Source of the DNA: Bosea vestrisii
GTDB lineage: Bacteria > Pseudomonadota > Alphaproteobacteria > Rhizobiales > Beijerinckiaceae
Direction: 5' to 3'
Length of the DNA stretch: 64,000 bases
Assembly: GCF_030144325.1 (NCBI RefSeq)
Contig: NZ_CP126307.1
Coordinates: 2,108,001-2,172,000 of the forward strand
Part shown: positions 9,438 through 17,770 of the stretch, piece after piece
Layout: each line of letters begins with the position of its first letter
Numbering within the stretch: position 1 is the stretch's first letter
Position numbers and translations under genes: made by a program
Notes under the pieces: model-generated
What the model was told of the DNA's origin: nothing
Databases searched by the model: none
Seen by the model: only the letters and a program-made list of their open reading frames with translations

Positions 9438-10322
9438 TCATGTGCCGGCCTCGAAAGCATCGCGCGTGCGATGAACGACCTCGAGAAAGGCCTTGATGAT
9501 CCGGCTGGTCTCCCGCTGCTTCATCACCACCACATGCGCATAGGTATAGACCTCGGCCCCATCGATCGGGATCAGCTTCAAGGTCTCGTCCGGAACGAAC
9601 TCGGCCTCTGAGACATAGCTGATCCCGAGCCCGCGGATCACCGCCTCGCGGATGGCTTCGCGGCTGCCGATTTCCATGACCAGCCTGGGTTTGGTGCCGG
9701 TCTCGGCCAGAGAGCTCTCCAAAGCGCGCCGCGTCGTCGAGCCCTGTTCGCGCACGATCATCGGCTCGCCTTCGAGCTCCGGGAGCCGGATGCTGCGACG
9801 TCCGGCGAAGCGATGATCGCGCCGCACGAAGATCGCCACCGGATGGCGGCGATAGGGAATGGTCAGGAGCCTGTCGTCCTCATCTATATAGGCGAGGATC
9901 GCAACATCGCATCTGTAGGCGGCAAGGTCATCGAGCACCTCGGTCGAGTTGCCGATCTTCACGGCTAGTTCGATGTTCGGATAGGCCAGGTTGAAGGCCG
10001 CGAGCATCTCGGTGACGTGAACCGGCCCGACCGCGCCGATCGAGAGCCGGCCGGTCCGCAGCTCGCGCGACTCCGTCAGGAAGGCGAGCGCTTCGGCCTC
10101 CTCGGCGAAGAGGCGGGTGGTGATCGCGAGAAACTGGCGCCCGGTGTCGCTCAACTCGCGCCGCCGGCCGCGCTTGACGAAGAGCTCGACGCCGAACTCC
10201 TCCTCCAGCGCGCCGACCTGCGCCGTCAAGGTCGGCTGGCTGATGTTGAAGGCGTCGGCAGCGGCGTTGAAACCGCCCGCGCTTGCGACGTGATGGAACG
10301 ATCTGAGCTGAGTATAACGCAT
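9438..10322 (-). CDS. LysR-family regulator, phosphonate-catabolism-associated type
   Basis: 294-residue LysR protein; winged HTH at about residues 1-60 (MRYTQLRSFHHVASAGGF, then SQPTLTAQVGALE and ELFVKRGRRREL) followed by an effector domain. It is divergent from the Fe-ADH/phnDCE/phnAY operon, 108 bases away. The sequence style, including the RRG-R-R and TGRQFL stretch, resembles LysR regulators known beside aminoethylphosphonate genes. I infer it controls the phosphonate operon. Its start codon overlaps the palindrome at 10321-10335, so it probably represses itself too. The ligand may be a pathway intermediate. Confidence 0.9.
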   Translation of the reverse strand: MRYTQLRSFHHVASAGGFNAAADAFNISQPTLTAQVGALEEEFGVELFVKRGRRRELSDTGRQFLAITTRLFAEEAEALAFLTESRELRTGRLSIGAVGPVHVTEMLAAFNLAYPNIELAVKIGNSTEVLDDLAAYRCDVAILAYIDEDDRLLTIPYRRHPVAIFVRRDHRFAGRRSIRLPELEGEPMIVREQGSTTRRALESSLAETGTKPRLVMEIGSREAIREAVIRGLGISYVSEAEFVPDETLKLIPIDGAEVYTYAHVVVMKQRETSRIIKAFLEVVHRTRDAFEAGT

Positions 10323-10335
10323 AGATAATTGCTAT
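10321..10335. promoter_or_regulatory. LysR-type operator candidate (ATAG-N7-CTAT)
   Basis: The 15-base sequence ATAGATAATTGCTAT is an inverted repeat with the T-N11-A spacing expected of LysR targets. It overlaps the start codon of the LysR gene (10322-10320) and lies about 96 bases upstream of the Fe-ADH start. The surrounding 10321-10370 is markedly AT-rich for this genome, as promoters often are. Assignment is by pattern only. Confidence 0.5.
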
Positions 10336-10430
10336 CCATTTGGATCAAAAAATCAATTTGTTATCGTGATCGAGCTCTGTGAGCATCCCTCCCAATAGAG
10401 CCGGTAAGGCGCATTGCGAGGGTGAAACGC

Positions 10431-11526
10431 ATGAACTGGGCGTACTGGAATCCCGTCAAGATCCGGTTCGGGACTGGCGTTCTCGACGAGGTCGCCGGCC
10501 TGATCGGCAAGCGCCGCTGGGCCCTGGTCACCTATGATCAGCCGATCTTCCGGGAGTTATCCGAGCGCCTGGCAAAGGCCGCTGGCGCTCCGGTCGTCAC
10601 GATCAACAATATCGAGACCAATCCGGACTGCGCAGATCTGGTCGAATCCTGCCGGCAGTTCGGCGCCGCGGTGACCGAGCCGCCGGAGGTCATCGTCGCA
10701 CTCGGTGGCGGCTCGATGATCGATGCCGCAAAGGTCCTGGCGGCCAGCGACGGCGACTTCGAGACGGTGCGCCGGCATCTCGTCGAGAAGAGGCCGCTCG
10801 ACGAGGGGACGATCATCCCGATCATCGCCGTGCCGACCACGGCCGGCACCGGCAGCGAAGTCACCTCCTGGGCGACGGTCTGGGATTCGGTCAATGGCAG
10901 CAAGTACTCGCTCGCCCATCCCAGGCTCTATCCGGAGACGGCGGTCCTCGACCCTGCCCTGACGATCGGCGCGCCGCGTGGTCTCACGCTGGCGACCGGG
11001 CTCGACGCCTTGTCCCATGCGCTCGAAAGCATCTGGAACGTCAACGGCAACCCGGTTTCGGCTAATTATGCGGTCGAGGCTGCCAGAGAGATCATCGATA
11101 CGTTGCCGCGCCTGCTGGAGCGGCCGGGCGATGTCGAGCTCCGGGCCCGGCAGATGCGCGCCAGCCTGCTGGCGGGCCTCGCCTTCTCCAATACCAAGAC
11201 GGCGCTCGCCCATAACATCTCCTACGACATCACGCTGAAGAGCGGCACGATCCACGGCATCGCCTGCTCTTTCTCCCTGCCGATCGTGATGCGCTGGGCG
11301 ATGGGTGCGCAGCCGCAATGCGACGCGGCGCTACGCCGCGTCTTCGGCCCCGATCTCGAAGCGGGGGGCCGAGCGGCTCGGCGCCTTTCTCAGGGACCTC
11401 GGCGTCGCAACCGACCCCGCGGCGTATGGCGTCTCGGCCGCTGAATGGGACCGTCTCGTCGGCAAGGCGCTCGAAGGCGAACGCGGGCGCAACTTCATTG
11501 GAAGACAGGCGGCGATGGCCGCCTGA
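10431..11526 (+). pseudogene. Phosphonate-associated iron-containing alcohol dehydrogenase, frameshifted near the C-terminus
   Basis: Group III Fe-dependent alcohol dehydrogenase of the kind found with phosphonate genes; it could interconvert 2-hydroxyethylphosphonate and phosphonoacetaldehyde. The ATG at 10431 (MNWAYWNPVKIRFG) follows a GAGG box; a GTG at 10422 is also possible. NAD-binding GGGSMID and AVPTTAGTGSE, and metal ligands Asp and His in DALSHALE plus His in ALAHNISYD and TIHGIACS, all precede the break. At the six-G run 11363-11368 the frame shifts; deleting one G restores AERLGAFLRDLGVATDP through RQAAMAA, ending at 11526. As written, the last 60 or so residues are replaced. First gene of the phosphonate operon, directly opposite LysR. 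Confidence 0.85.
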
Positions 11527-11602
11527 GATCAAGACGGGCAACGACGCCCACACCGGCTCACCGGCAGATCAAAAGATCGCCGGATCATCTTGGGAGGATG
11601 AC

Positions 11603-12478
11603 ATGACCATTTCGCGTCGGACGATTCTGAAAAGCTCACTGGCCGCAGGCGCGCTGCTGGCGACGCCGGCCCTGGTCCGGGCCCAGACCAAGCTGATCCG
11701 CGTCGGGCTGATCCCGTCGGAGGATTCGCGGGCGATGCTGGAATCGAGCGCGCAGCTTCTCGCCGCGCTCCAGAAGAATCTCGGGATTCAGGTCCAGGGC
11801 TTCGTCGCCTCTGACTATAACGGCGTGATCGAGGCAATGCGCTCGAACCACGTCGACGTTGCCTATCTTGGCCCATTCTCCTATGTGCTCGGCACCACGG
11901 TTGCGGCCATCGAGGCATTCGCGACCGCCGAGACGGCCAAGTCGAGCCGCAGCTTCTATCGCAGCCAGATCATTGCGCGGAAGGATAGCGGCATCAACGA
12001 TTGGAAGGACCTGAAGGGTCGCACCTTCGCTTTCGTCGATCCGTCTTCGACCTCCGGCCATCTCTTTCCGAAGGCCGGGCTGATGAAGCTCGGCTTCGAT
12101 CCCGAGAAGGATTTTGGCCGGGTCCTCTTCACCGGTTCGCATGACGCCAATGCGCTCGCCGTCGCCAACAAGCGCGTCGACGCCGCGACGATCGCCGACC
12201 GCATCTTCGACGCGGCGGTGCAGAAGAAGCTCGTTGATCGCGCCGACATCCACGTCGTCTGGGAGTCGGACCCGATCCCGGAATCGCCGACCTGCTGGCG
12301 CAAGAACCTGCCCGAGGATCTGAAGGCCAACATCAAATCGGCCTTCCTCAACATCCGGGACATCACCTGGGCCGACCAGGGCAAGCTCAACCGCTTCGTC
12401 GAGACCAACGACCAAGCCTACGACATCATTCGGGAGACGGCGAAGGTGCTGAAGCTCGACCTGACCAAGATGAAGTAG
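11603..12478 (+). CDS. phnD: Phosphonate ABC transporter substrate-binding protein PhnD
   Basis: Periplasmic phosphonate-binding protein, 291 residues from the ATG at 11603 (GGAGG box just upstream). The leader has paired arginines (SRRTILKSSL) and ends at ALVRAQ, so export is probably by Tat. Family motifs include IRVGLIPSED, DVAYLGPFSYV, FVDPSSTSGHLFPK and FTGSHDANALAVANKRVDAA, which form the ligand pocket of PhnD/PtxB-type proteins. PhnC and PhnE follow. The catabolic genes downstream suggest a 2-carbon phosphonate ligand. An upstream in-frame extension overlaps the Fe-ADH end and is not the start. Confidence 0.93.
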   Translation: MTISRRTILKSSLAAGALLATPALVRAQTKLIRVGLIPSEDSRAMLESSAQLLAALQKNLGIQVQGFVASDYNGVIEAMRSNHVDVAYLGPFSYVLGTTVAAIEAFATAETAKSSRSFYRSQIIARKDSGINDWKDLKGRTFAFVDPSSTSGHLFPKAGLMKLGFDPEKDFGRVLFTGSHDANALAVANKRVDAATIADRIFDAAVQKKLVDRADIHVVWESDPIPESPTCWRKNLPEDLKANIKSAFLNIRDITWADQGKLNRFVETNDQAYDIIRETAKVLKLDLTKMK

Positions 12479-12508
12479 TCGCGGCACGCGACCGGCGGAG
12501 GATTTCCG

Positions 12509-13318
12509 ATGATCAAGATCGAAGGCCTGAAGAAGTCCTATGCCGGACGCCCCGTCCTGCAAGGCATCGACCTCAGCGTCAGAGCCGGCGAGTTCCTCGT
12601 CGTGCTCGGCCCGAGCGGGGCCGGCAAGTCGACGCTGCTGCGCTGCATCAACGGGCTGGCGCAGCCCGATGCAGGGCGGACGCTGATCGACGGCAAGGTG
12701 TTCGACACGAAGAGCAAAGCGCGCGGCGAACGGCCTGTCGCGATGATCTTCCAGCACCACAATCTGGTGAAGCGCCTGTCGGTGCTGAAGAACGTGCTCG
12801 TCGGCCGCATGGCCGGCCTGTCGTCCTTCCTGAGCATGCTGCAGCTCTTCCCCAGGCGCGACGTCGAGATCGCCATGGAGTGCCTGGCGCGGGTCGAGCT
12901 GCCCCACAAGGCGAACTCGCGCGGCGATCAGCTTTCCGGCGGCGAGCAGCAGCGCGTCGGCATCGCCCGGGCATTGGCACAACAGCCGGCGGTGATCCTC
13001 TGCGACGAGCCGGTGGCGAGCCTCGATCCGAAGACCTCGCGCATCGTGCTCGGCTACCTCAAGGCGATCTGCAAGGAGGAAGGGATCGCCGTGATCTGCA
13101 ACCTCCATCAGGTCGACTATGCCGTCGAGTTCGGCGAGCGCATCGTGGGCTTAAGTGGCGGCCGCGTCGTCTTCGACGATACGCCTGATCACCTCACCTC
13201 CGAGATCGTCCACCAGATCTATCCCGGCCTCGAGGACCCCGGCATCAGCCGCGTGCTCAAGCCGCGCCCGGCCAGCCAGCCCGTGCTGGCGCCGATCATC
13301 GCCACCGCAACCGCCTGA
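12509..13318 (+). CDS. phnC: Phosphonate ABC transporter ATPase PhnC
   Basis: ATP-binding subunit of the phosphonate importer, 269 residues. Walker A is GPSGAGKST at about 33-41, the Q-loop is MIFQHHNLVKRLSV, the signature is LSGGEQQRVGIARAL, and Walker B is ILCDEPVASLDP. The switch region CNLHQVDYA is the PhnC form. It starts 30 bases after phnD with a GGAGG box and ends 15 bases before phnE. Works with the inner-membrane PhnE homodimer. Confidence 0.95.
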   Translation: MIKIEGLKKSYAGRPVLQGIDLSVRAGEFLVVLGPSGAGKSTLLRCINGLAQPDAGRTLIDGKVFDTKSKARGERPVAMIFQHHNLVKRLSVLKNVLVGRMAGLSSFLSMLQLFPRRDVEIAMECLARVELPHKANSRGDQLSGGEQQRVGIARALAQQPAVILCDEPVASLDPKTSRIVLGYLKAICKEEGIAVICNLHQVDYAVEFGERIVGLSGGRVVFDDTPDHLTSEIVHQIYPGLEDPGISRVLKPRPASQPVLAPIIATATA

Positions 13319-13333
13319 CGGGGAGCAAAACCA

Positions 13334-14137
13334 ATGTCGTTCGGAACTCTGCAACTCGTCCTGCGTCCGCCGCAAGGCCGCTTCGGCTGGTGGGGCGTCA
13401 GCGCCATCGCACTCGGCACGCTGGTCTTCCTGTGGTGGGCCGCGATCGGCTCCCAGATCAACGCCAGCAATCTCTGGAACGGCCTCCCCTATATGTGGGA
13501 CTTCCTCGTCCGGATGATGCCGCCGAACCCCGAATTCCTCGAGCGGCTGTGGAAGCCGGCGCTGGAAAGCCTGCAGGTCGCGGTCTGGGGTACCCTGCTC
13601 GGCGTCGTGATCGCCCTGCCCGTCTGCTTCTTCGCGGCGCGGAACCTCAGCCCGAATCCGGTCATCTTCCACGCGACGCGGCAGGTGCTCAACTGCATGC
13701 GCGGCATCAACGAGATCATCCTGGCGCTGATCTTCGTCGCTGCCATCGGGCTCGGCCCCTTCGCCGGCGTGCTGGCGCTCGCCATCCATGGTGCCGGCAT
13801 GCTCGGCAAGTTCTTCGCCGAGGCGATGGAGGACATCGACGAGGGGCCGCTCGAGGCCTTCCGCTCGGCTGGTGTCGGTCCGTTCAAGACCTTCTTCTTC
13901 GGCGTGCTGCCGCAGGTCCTGCCGACCTGGCTCGGGACAATCTTCTACCGGCTCGAGACCAATGTCCGCCAGGCGACGGTGCTCGGCATGGTCGGCGCCG
14001 GCGGCATCGGCTTCGAGCTGGTCTCCTCGATGAAGCTCTTCAAGTACCAGGACACCGCGACCTGCATTCTCGTCATCCTCGCGATGGTGCTGATCGCCGA
14101 TCTGGTTTCGTCCCGTGTCCGGGCGCTGATCCGCTGA
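13334..14137 (+). CDS. phnE: Phosphonate ABC transporter permease PhnE
   Basis: Inner-membrane permease, 267 residues, single domain and probably a homodimer, unlike the fused permease at 62239. Hydrophobic segments are separated by the coupling EAA-type loop EAMEDIDEGPLEAFRSAGVG, followed by VLPQVLPTW. The C-terminal RQATVLGMVGAGGIGFEL block is typical of PhnE. Starts 15 bases after phnC; phnA follows after 31 bases. Confidence 0.94.
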   Translation: MSFGTLQLVLRPPQGRFGWWGVSAIALGTLVFLWWAAIGSQINASNLWNGLPYMWDFLVRMMPPNPEFLERLWKPALESLQVAVWGTLLGVVIALPVCFFAARNLSPNPVIFHATRQVLNCMRGINEIILALIFVAAIGLGPFAGVLALAIHGAGMLGKFFAEAMEDIDEGPLEAFRSAGVGPFKTFFFGVLPQVLPTWLGTIFYRLETNVRQATVLGMVGAGGIGFELVSSMKLFKYQDTATCILVILAMVLIADLVSSRVRALIR

Positions 14138-14168
14138 TCCTCTCATCGGCCTCGCCACAAGGAACTCT

Positions 14169-15428
14169 ATGATGACGGTTCATACGAAGATTGGTGGTGC
14201 GGTTGTTGCCAATGGGCGTGGTTATCGTCGTCCGGTTCGGCCGGTGGTGGTGATCTGCATGGACGGGTCGGAGCCGGCTTATGTCGAGGCGGCGAGCGCC
14301 AAGGGGCTGACGCCGAACCTCGACAGGATCATGCGGACGGGGGCCAGCACCTACGCCTATTCGGTGATCCCGAGCTTCACCAACCCGAACAACCTCTCGA
14401 TCATCACCGGCCGCCCGCCGGCGGTGCATGGCATCGCCGGCAACTTCTTCTACGACCGCGAGGCGAAGGAGGAGGTGATGATGAACGATGCCCGCTTCCT
14501 GCGCGCCCCGACCATCCTCGCCGAGTTCCAGAAGGCCGGTCTCAAGGTCGCGATGGTCACCGCCAAGGACAAGCTCAGGACCCTGCTCGGCAAGGGCCTC
14601 GACTTCTCGTCAGGCACCGCGATCGCCTTCTCCTCGGAGAAGGCCGACAAGGCCGATATGGCTGAGAACGGCATCCAGAACGTCGTCGATTTCGTCGGCA
14701 TGCCGGTGCCCTCGGTCTATTCGGCCGATCTCTCCGAGTTCGTCTTCGCTGCCGGCGTCAAGCTGCTCGAGACCTTCAAGCCCGACCTGATGTATCTCTC
14801 GACCACCGACTATGTGCAGCACAAGGCGGCGCCGGGTTCGGAGATGGCGGACTCGTTCTACGCCATGTTCGACGGGTATGTCGGCAAACTCGATGCGCTG
14901 GGCTGTACGCTGGTGATCACCGCCGACCACGGCATGAACGACAAGCATTTGCCGAACGGCGAGCCGGATGTCGTCTATCTGCAGAGCCTGATGGACGACT
15001 GGTATGGCAAGGGCACGATGCGGGTGATCTTGCCGATCACCGACCCTTACGTCGTCCACCATGGCGCGCTCGGCTCCTTCGCCACGGTCTATCTGCCTGA
15101 TGGCGCCAGCCAGCAAGAGGTCGCCGCCCGCATCTCCGGCCTTGACGGCATCGCGCTGGCGGTGACCGCGGCCGAGGCCTGCGAGCGCTTCGAGCTGCCG
15201 GCCGACCGGATCGGCGATGTCGTCGTGATCTCGACGCGGCAGAAGGTGATCGGCACCTCGCCGGACCGGCACGATCTCTCCGGCCTGACCGAGCCCTTGC
15301 GCTCGCATGGCGGCATCACCGAGCAGCGCGTGCCGATGATCGCCAACCGGCCGATCTCGGTCCCCGAAGGGCGGATCTTGCGCAATTTCGACGTCTTCGA
15401 CGTCGCCCTGAACTGCGTCCTGGCTTGA
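14169..15428 (+). CDS. phnA: Phosphonoacetate hydrolase PhnA
   Basis: Alkaline-phosphatase-superfamily enzyme that cleaves the C-P bond of phosphonoacetate to acetate and phosphate. 419 residues, usual length. Visible active-site elements are Asp32 in VICMDGSEP, the predicted nucleophile Thr71 in PSFTNPNN, Asp and His in STTDYVQHK, Asp-His in TADHGMNDK, and a late His in LRSHGGITEQ. These match the two-zinc arrangement known for PhnA. Expression inside an importer operon and without a phosphate signal suggests use of the carbon as well as phosphorus. The next gene begins 11 bases after the stop. Confidence 0.95.
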   Translation: MMTVHTKIGGAVVANGRGYRRPVRPVVVICMDGSEPAYVEAASAKGLTPNLDRIMRTGASTYAYSVIPSFTNPNNLSIITGRPPAVHGIAGNFFYDREAKEEVMMNDARFLRAPTILAEFQKAGLKVAMVTAKDKLRTLLGKGLDFSSGTAIAFSSEKADKADMAENGIQNVVDFVGMPVPSVYSADLSEFVFAAGVKLLETFKPDLMYLSTTDYVQHKAAPGSEMADSFYAMFDGYVGKLDALGCTLVITADHGMNDKHLPNGEPDVVYLQSLMDDWYGKGTMRVILPITDPYVVHHGALGSFATVYLPDGASQQEVAARISGLDGIALAVTAAEACERFELPADRIGDVVVISTRQKVIGTSPDRHDLSGLTEPLRSHGGITEQRVPMIANRPISVPEGRILRNFDVFDVALNCVLA

Positions 15429-15439
15429 GGAGTACCGCC

Positions 15440-16891
15440 GTGAACGCGACTGTGAAGCCGCCCCTGCGCCGCGAGACGATGCGCATCGCCGGCAAGCTCA
15501 CCACGACCGACGACATGGTCGAGGTCAAGAACCCCTATGACGGCAGCGTGGTCGGCCTCGTTCCCGCCGCCCGGCCCGAGCATGTCCGCGAGGCCTTCGC
15601 CAGGGCCAAAGCGTTCAAGCCGGTGCTGACCCGCTATGAGCGCCAGAAGATCCTCCAGAAGACGGCCGAGCTGCTGTTCGCGCGCAAGGAAGACTTCGCC
15701 CGGCTGATCACCGCCGAGGCCGGTCTGTGCTGGAAGGATTCGCTCTACGAGGCCAGCCGCGCCTACGACGTCTGGTCGTTCGCGGCGCAGCTCACCATCA
15801 AGGACGATGGCGAGATGTTCTCCTGCGACATCTCGCCGAACGGCAAGGCCCGCAAGATCTTCACCACGCGCCAGCCGCTGCTCGGGGTGATCTCGGCGAT
15901 CACCCCGTTCAACCACCCGCTCAACATGGTCAGCCACAAGCTGGCGCCGGCGATCGCGACCAATAACCGCCTCGTCCTCAAGCCGACCGAGCTGACGCCG
16001 CTGACCGCGCTGGCGCTGGCCGACGTGCTCTACGAGGCCGGCCTGCCGCCGGAGATGCTCTCGGTCGTCACCGGCAACCCCTCGACCATGGGCGATGCGA
16101 TGATCACCGATCCCGATGCGGATCTCGTGACCTTCACCGGCTCGGTCCGGGTCGGCAAGCACATCGCAGCGACCGCCGGCTACAAGCGCATCGTGCTCGA
16201 GCTCGGCGGCAACGACCCGCTGATCGTGATGGAGGATGCCGATCTCGACAAGGCGGCCGAGCTTGCCGTCACCGGCGCGACCAAGAACTCCGGCCAGCGC
16301 TGCACCGCGGTCAAGCGCATCCTGGTGGTCGAGAGCGTCGCCGAGGCCTTCGCCAAGCTCGTCGTCGAGAAGGCCAAAAAGCTGACCTGCGGCGATCCGA
16401 TGGATCCGGCCACCGATGTCGGCACCGTCATCAACGCCCGCTCGGCCGCGCTCTTCCAGGCCAGGGTCGACGACGCCGTCGCCAAGGGCGCAAAGGTGCT
16501 CCACGGCAAGCGGGCGGAGGGCGCGCTGTTCCACCCGACCGTGGTCGACCACATCCCCTATGATTGCGAGCTCGTCCACGAAGAGACCTTCGGCCCGGTC
16601 ATCCCGATCATCCGGGTGCCCGACGACATCGCCGAGGTCATCCGGATCTCGAACTCGACCGCCTACGGCCTGTCCTCGGGCATCTGCACCAACCGCTTCG
16701 ACTACCTCCAGCGCTTCGTCGCGGAACTGGAGGTCGGCACCGTCAACCTCTGGGAGGTCCCGGGCTACCGCATCGAGATGTCCCCCTTCGGCGGCATCAA
16801 GGATTCCGGCCTCGGCTACAAGGAAGGCGTCGTCGAAGCCATGAAGTCCTTCACAAACGTCAAAACATGGTCGACGCCTTGGAACGCGTGA
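15440..16891 (+). CDS. phnY: Phosphonoacetaldehyde dehydrogenase PhnY
   Basis: NAD-dependent aldehyde dehydrogenase that oxidises phosphonoacetaldehyde to phosphonoacetate, the PhnA substrate. 483 residues from a GTG at 15440, chosen because GAGGAG lies 7 bases upstream; the ATG at 15479 is an alternative. Catalytic Cys288 is in NSGQRCTAVKR, the general base Glu254 is in VLELGGNDP, and the Asn of ITPFNHP is present. Adjacency to phnA on one transcript distinguishes it from other aldehyde dehydrogenases. No phnW transaminase is in the window, so the aldehyde may come from the Fe-ADH step. Confidence 0.92.
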   Translation: MNATVKPPLRRETMRIAGKLTTTDDMVEVKNPYDGSVVGLVPAARPEHVREAFARAKAFKPVLTRYERQKILQKTAELLFARKEDFARLITAEAGLCWKDSLYEASRAYDVWSFAAQLTIKDDGEMFSCDISPNGKARKIFTTRQPLLGVISAITPFNHPLNMVSHKLAPAIATNNRLVLKPTELTPLTALALADVLYEAGLPPEMLSVVTGNPSTMGDAMITDPDADLVTFTGSVRVGKHIAATAGYKRIVLELGGNDPLIVMEDADLDKAAELAVTGATKNSGQRCTAVKRILVVESVAEAFAKLVVEKAKKLTCGDPMDPATDVGTVINARSAALFQARVDDAVAKGAKVLHGKRAEGALFHPTVVDHIPYDCELVHEETFGPVIPIIRVPDDIAEVIRISNSTAYGLSSGICTNRFDYLQRFVAELEVGTVNLWEVPGYRIEMSPFGGIKDSGLGYKEGVVEAMKSFTNVKTWSTPWNA

Positions 16892-16999
16892 CGGCAAGCT
16901 AGCTCCCGAACGGCATCCCGGAGCTTGGCGCGAGCCCCGGGACGCGTCATCACGGGATAGGCTGGCGATGGAGCCAGCTCCAGATTCGGGACCAGCGAC

Positions 17000-17740
17000 A
17001 TGCGGCTAGGCGTCATCGCCGATGTACACGGCAATTTGCCGGCTTTGGAGGCCGTGCTCTCCAGACTCGCCGGGTTGGCCGTCGATGCGGTGGTCAATCT
17101 CGGCGACTGCGCCTCGGGCCCGCTCTGGCCGGCAGAGACTGTGCGGTTGCTGCGCGCCAGCACGATGAGCCACGTCCGTGGCAACCATGACAGGGCGCTG
17201 GGCGCGGCCTCTCCGGAGGGGCTCGGCGCGTCCGACAGCTTCGCCTGGCGAGACCTCGACGCCGAGGCGCGCAACTGGCTGGCGGCTCTTCCATTTGAGG
17301 TCGAGATCGGCAAGGCGCGCTGCTTCCATGCCAGCCCGATCGACGACGAGACCTATCTGCTCGACGAGGTCGAAGGCGGGCGCCTGGTCGCAGCTCGCCC
17401 GCAGGCGGTCGAGACGCTCCTCGGCGCAACCGGTCATGCCGTGGTGCTGTGCGGACACAGCCATCAGCCGCGCCTGCTGCGGCTCGGCAACGGGCCCATT
17501 GCCGTCAATCCCGGCAGCGTCGGCAACCCGGCCTATCACGCCACCGAGCCAAGCGTTCATGTCTCGGAAAGCGGCGCTCCGCATGCCCGTCTCGCCGTCG
17601 TCACGATGGCTAATGCGATCGAGGTCGAGCATCACGCCGTCGCCTATGACTGGGACAGCGCGGCGCGGCGTGCCGAAGCCAATGGCCGGGGCGACTGGGC
17701 CCACGCCTTGCGTAGCGGGTGGATGCCGAGATCGCGATAG
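17000..17740 (+). CDS. Metallophosphoesterase (YfcE/MJ0936-like)
   Basis: 246-residue calcineurin-like phosphoesterase. The five blocks are present: IADVHGN near residue 7, VNLGDCASG, VRGNHDRAL, LCGHSHQPRL, and the VNPGSVGNP loop typical of the small YfcE-type members. It would bind two metals and hydrolyse a phosphomono- or diester; the substrate is unknown. It is 108 bases after phnY on the same strand and could be read from the phosphonate operon, but the gap leaves this open. Ends at a bidirectional hairpin. Confidence 0.88.
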   Translation: MRLGVIADVHGNLPALEAVLSRLAGLAVDAVVNLGDCASGPLWPAETVRLLRASTMSHVRGNHDRALGAASPEGLGASDSFAWRDLDAEARNWLAALPFEVEIGKARCFHASPIDDETYLLDEVEGGRLVAARPQAVETLLGATGHAVVLCGHSHQPRLLRLGNGPIAVNPGSVGNPAYHATEPSVHVSESGAPHARLAVVTMANAIEVEHHAVAYDWDSAARRAEANGRGDWAHALRSGWMPRSR

Positions 17741-17741
17741 C

Positions 17742-17767
17742 AGGAAGCTTGGCCACCAAGCGTTCCT
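17742..17767. terminator. Hairpin between convergent genes
   Basis: Arms AGGAAGCTTGG (17742-17752) and CCAAGCGTTCCT (17756-17767) pair with one bulged base around a three-base loop. The site lies in the 30-base gap between the convergent metallophosphoesterase and peptide-type ATPase genes, where a bidirectional terminator is expected. There is no clear T-tract on either side, so efficiency is uncertain. Confidence 0.55.
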
Positions 17768-17770
17768 GAA

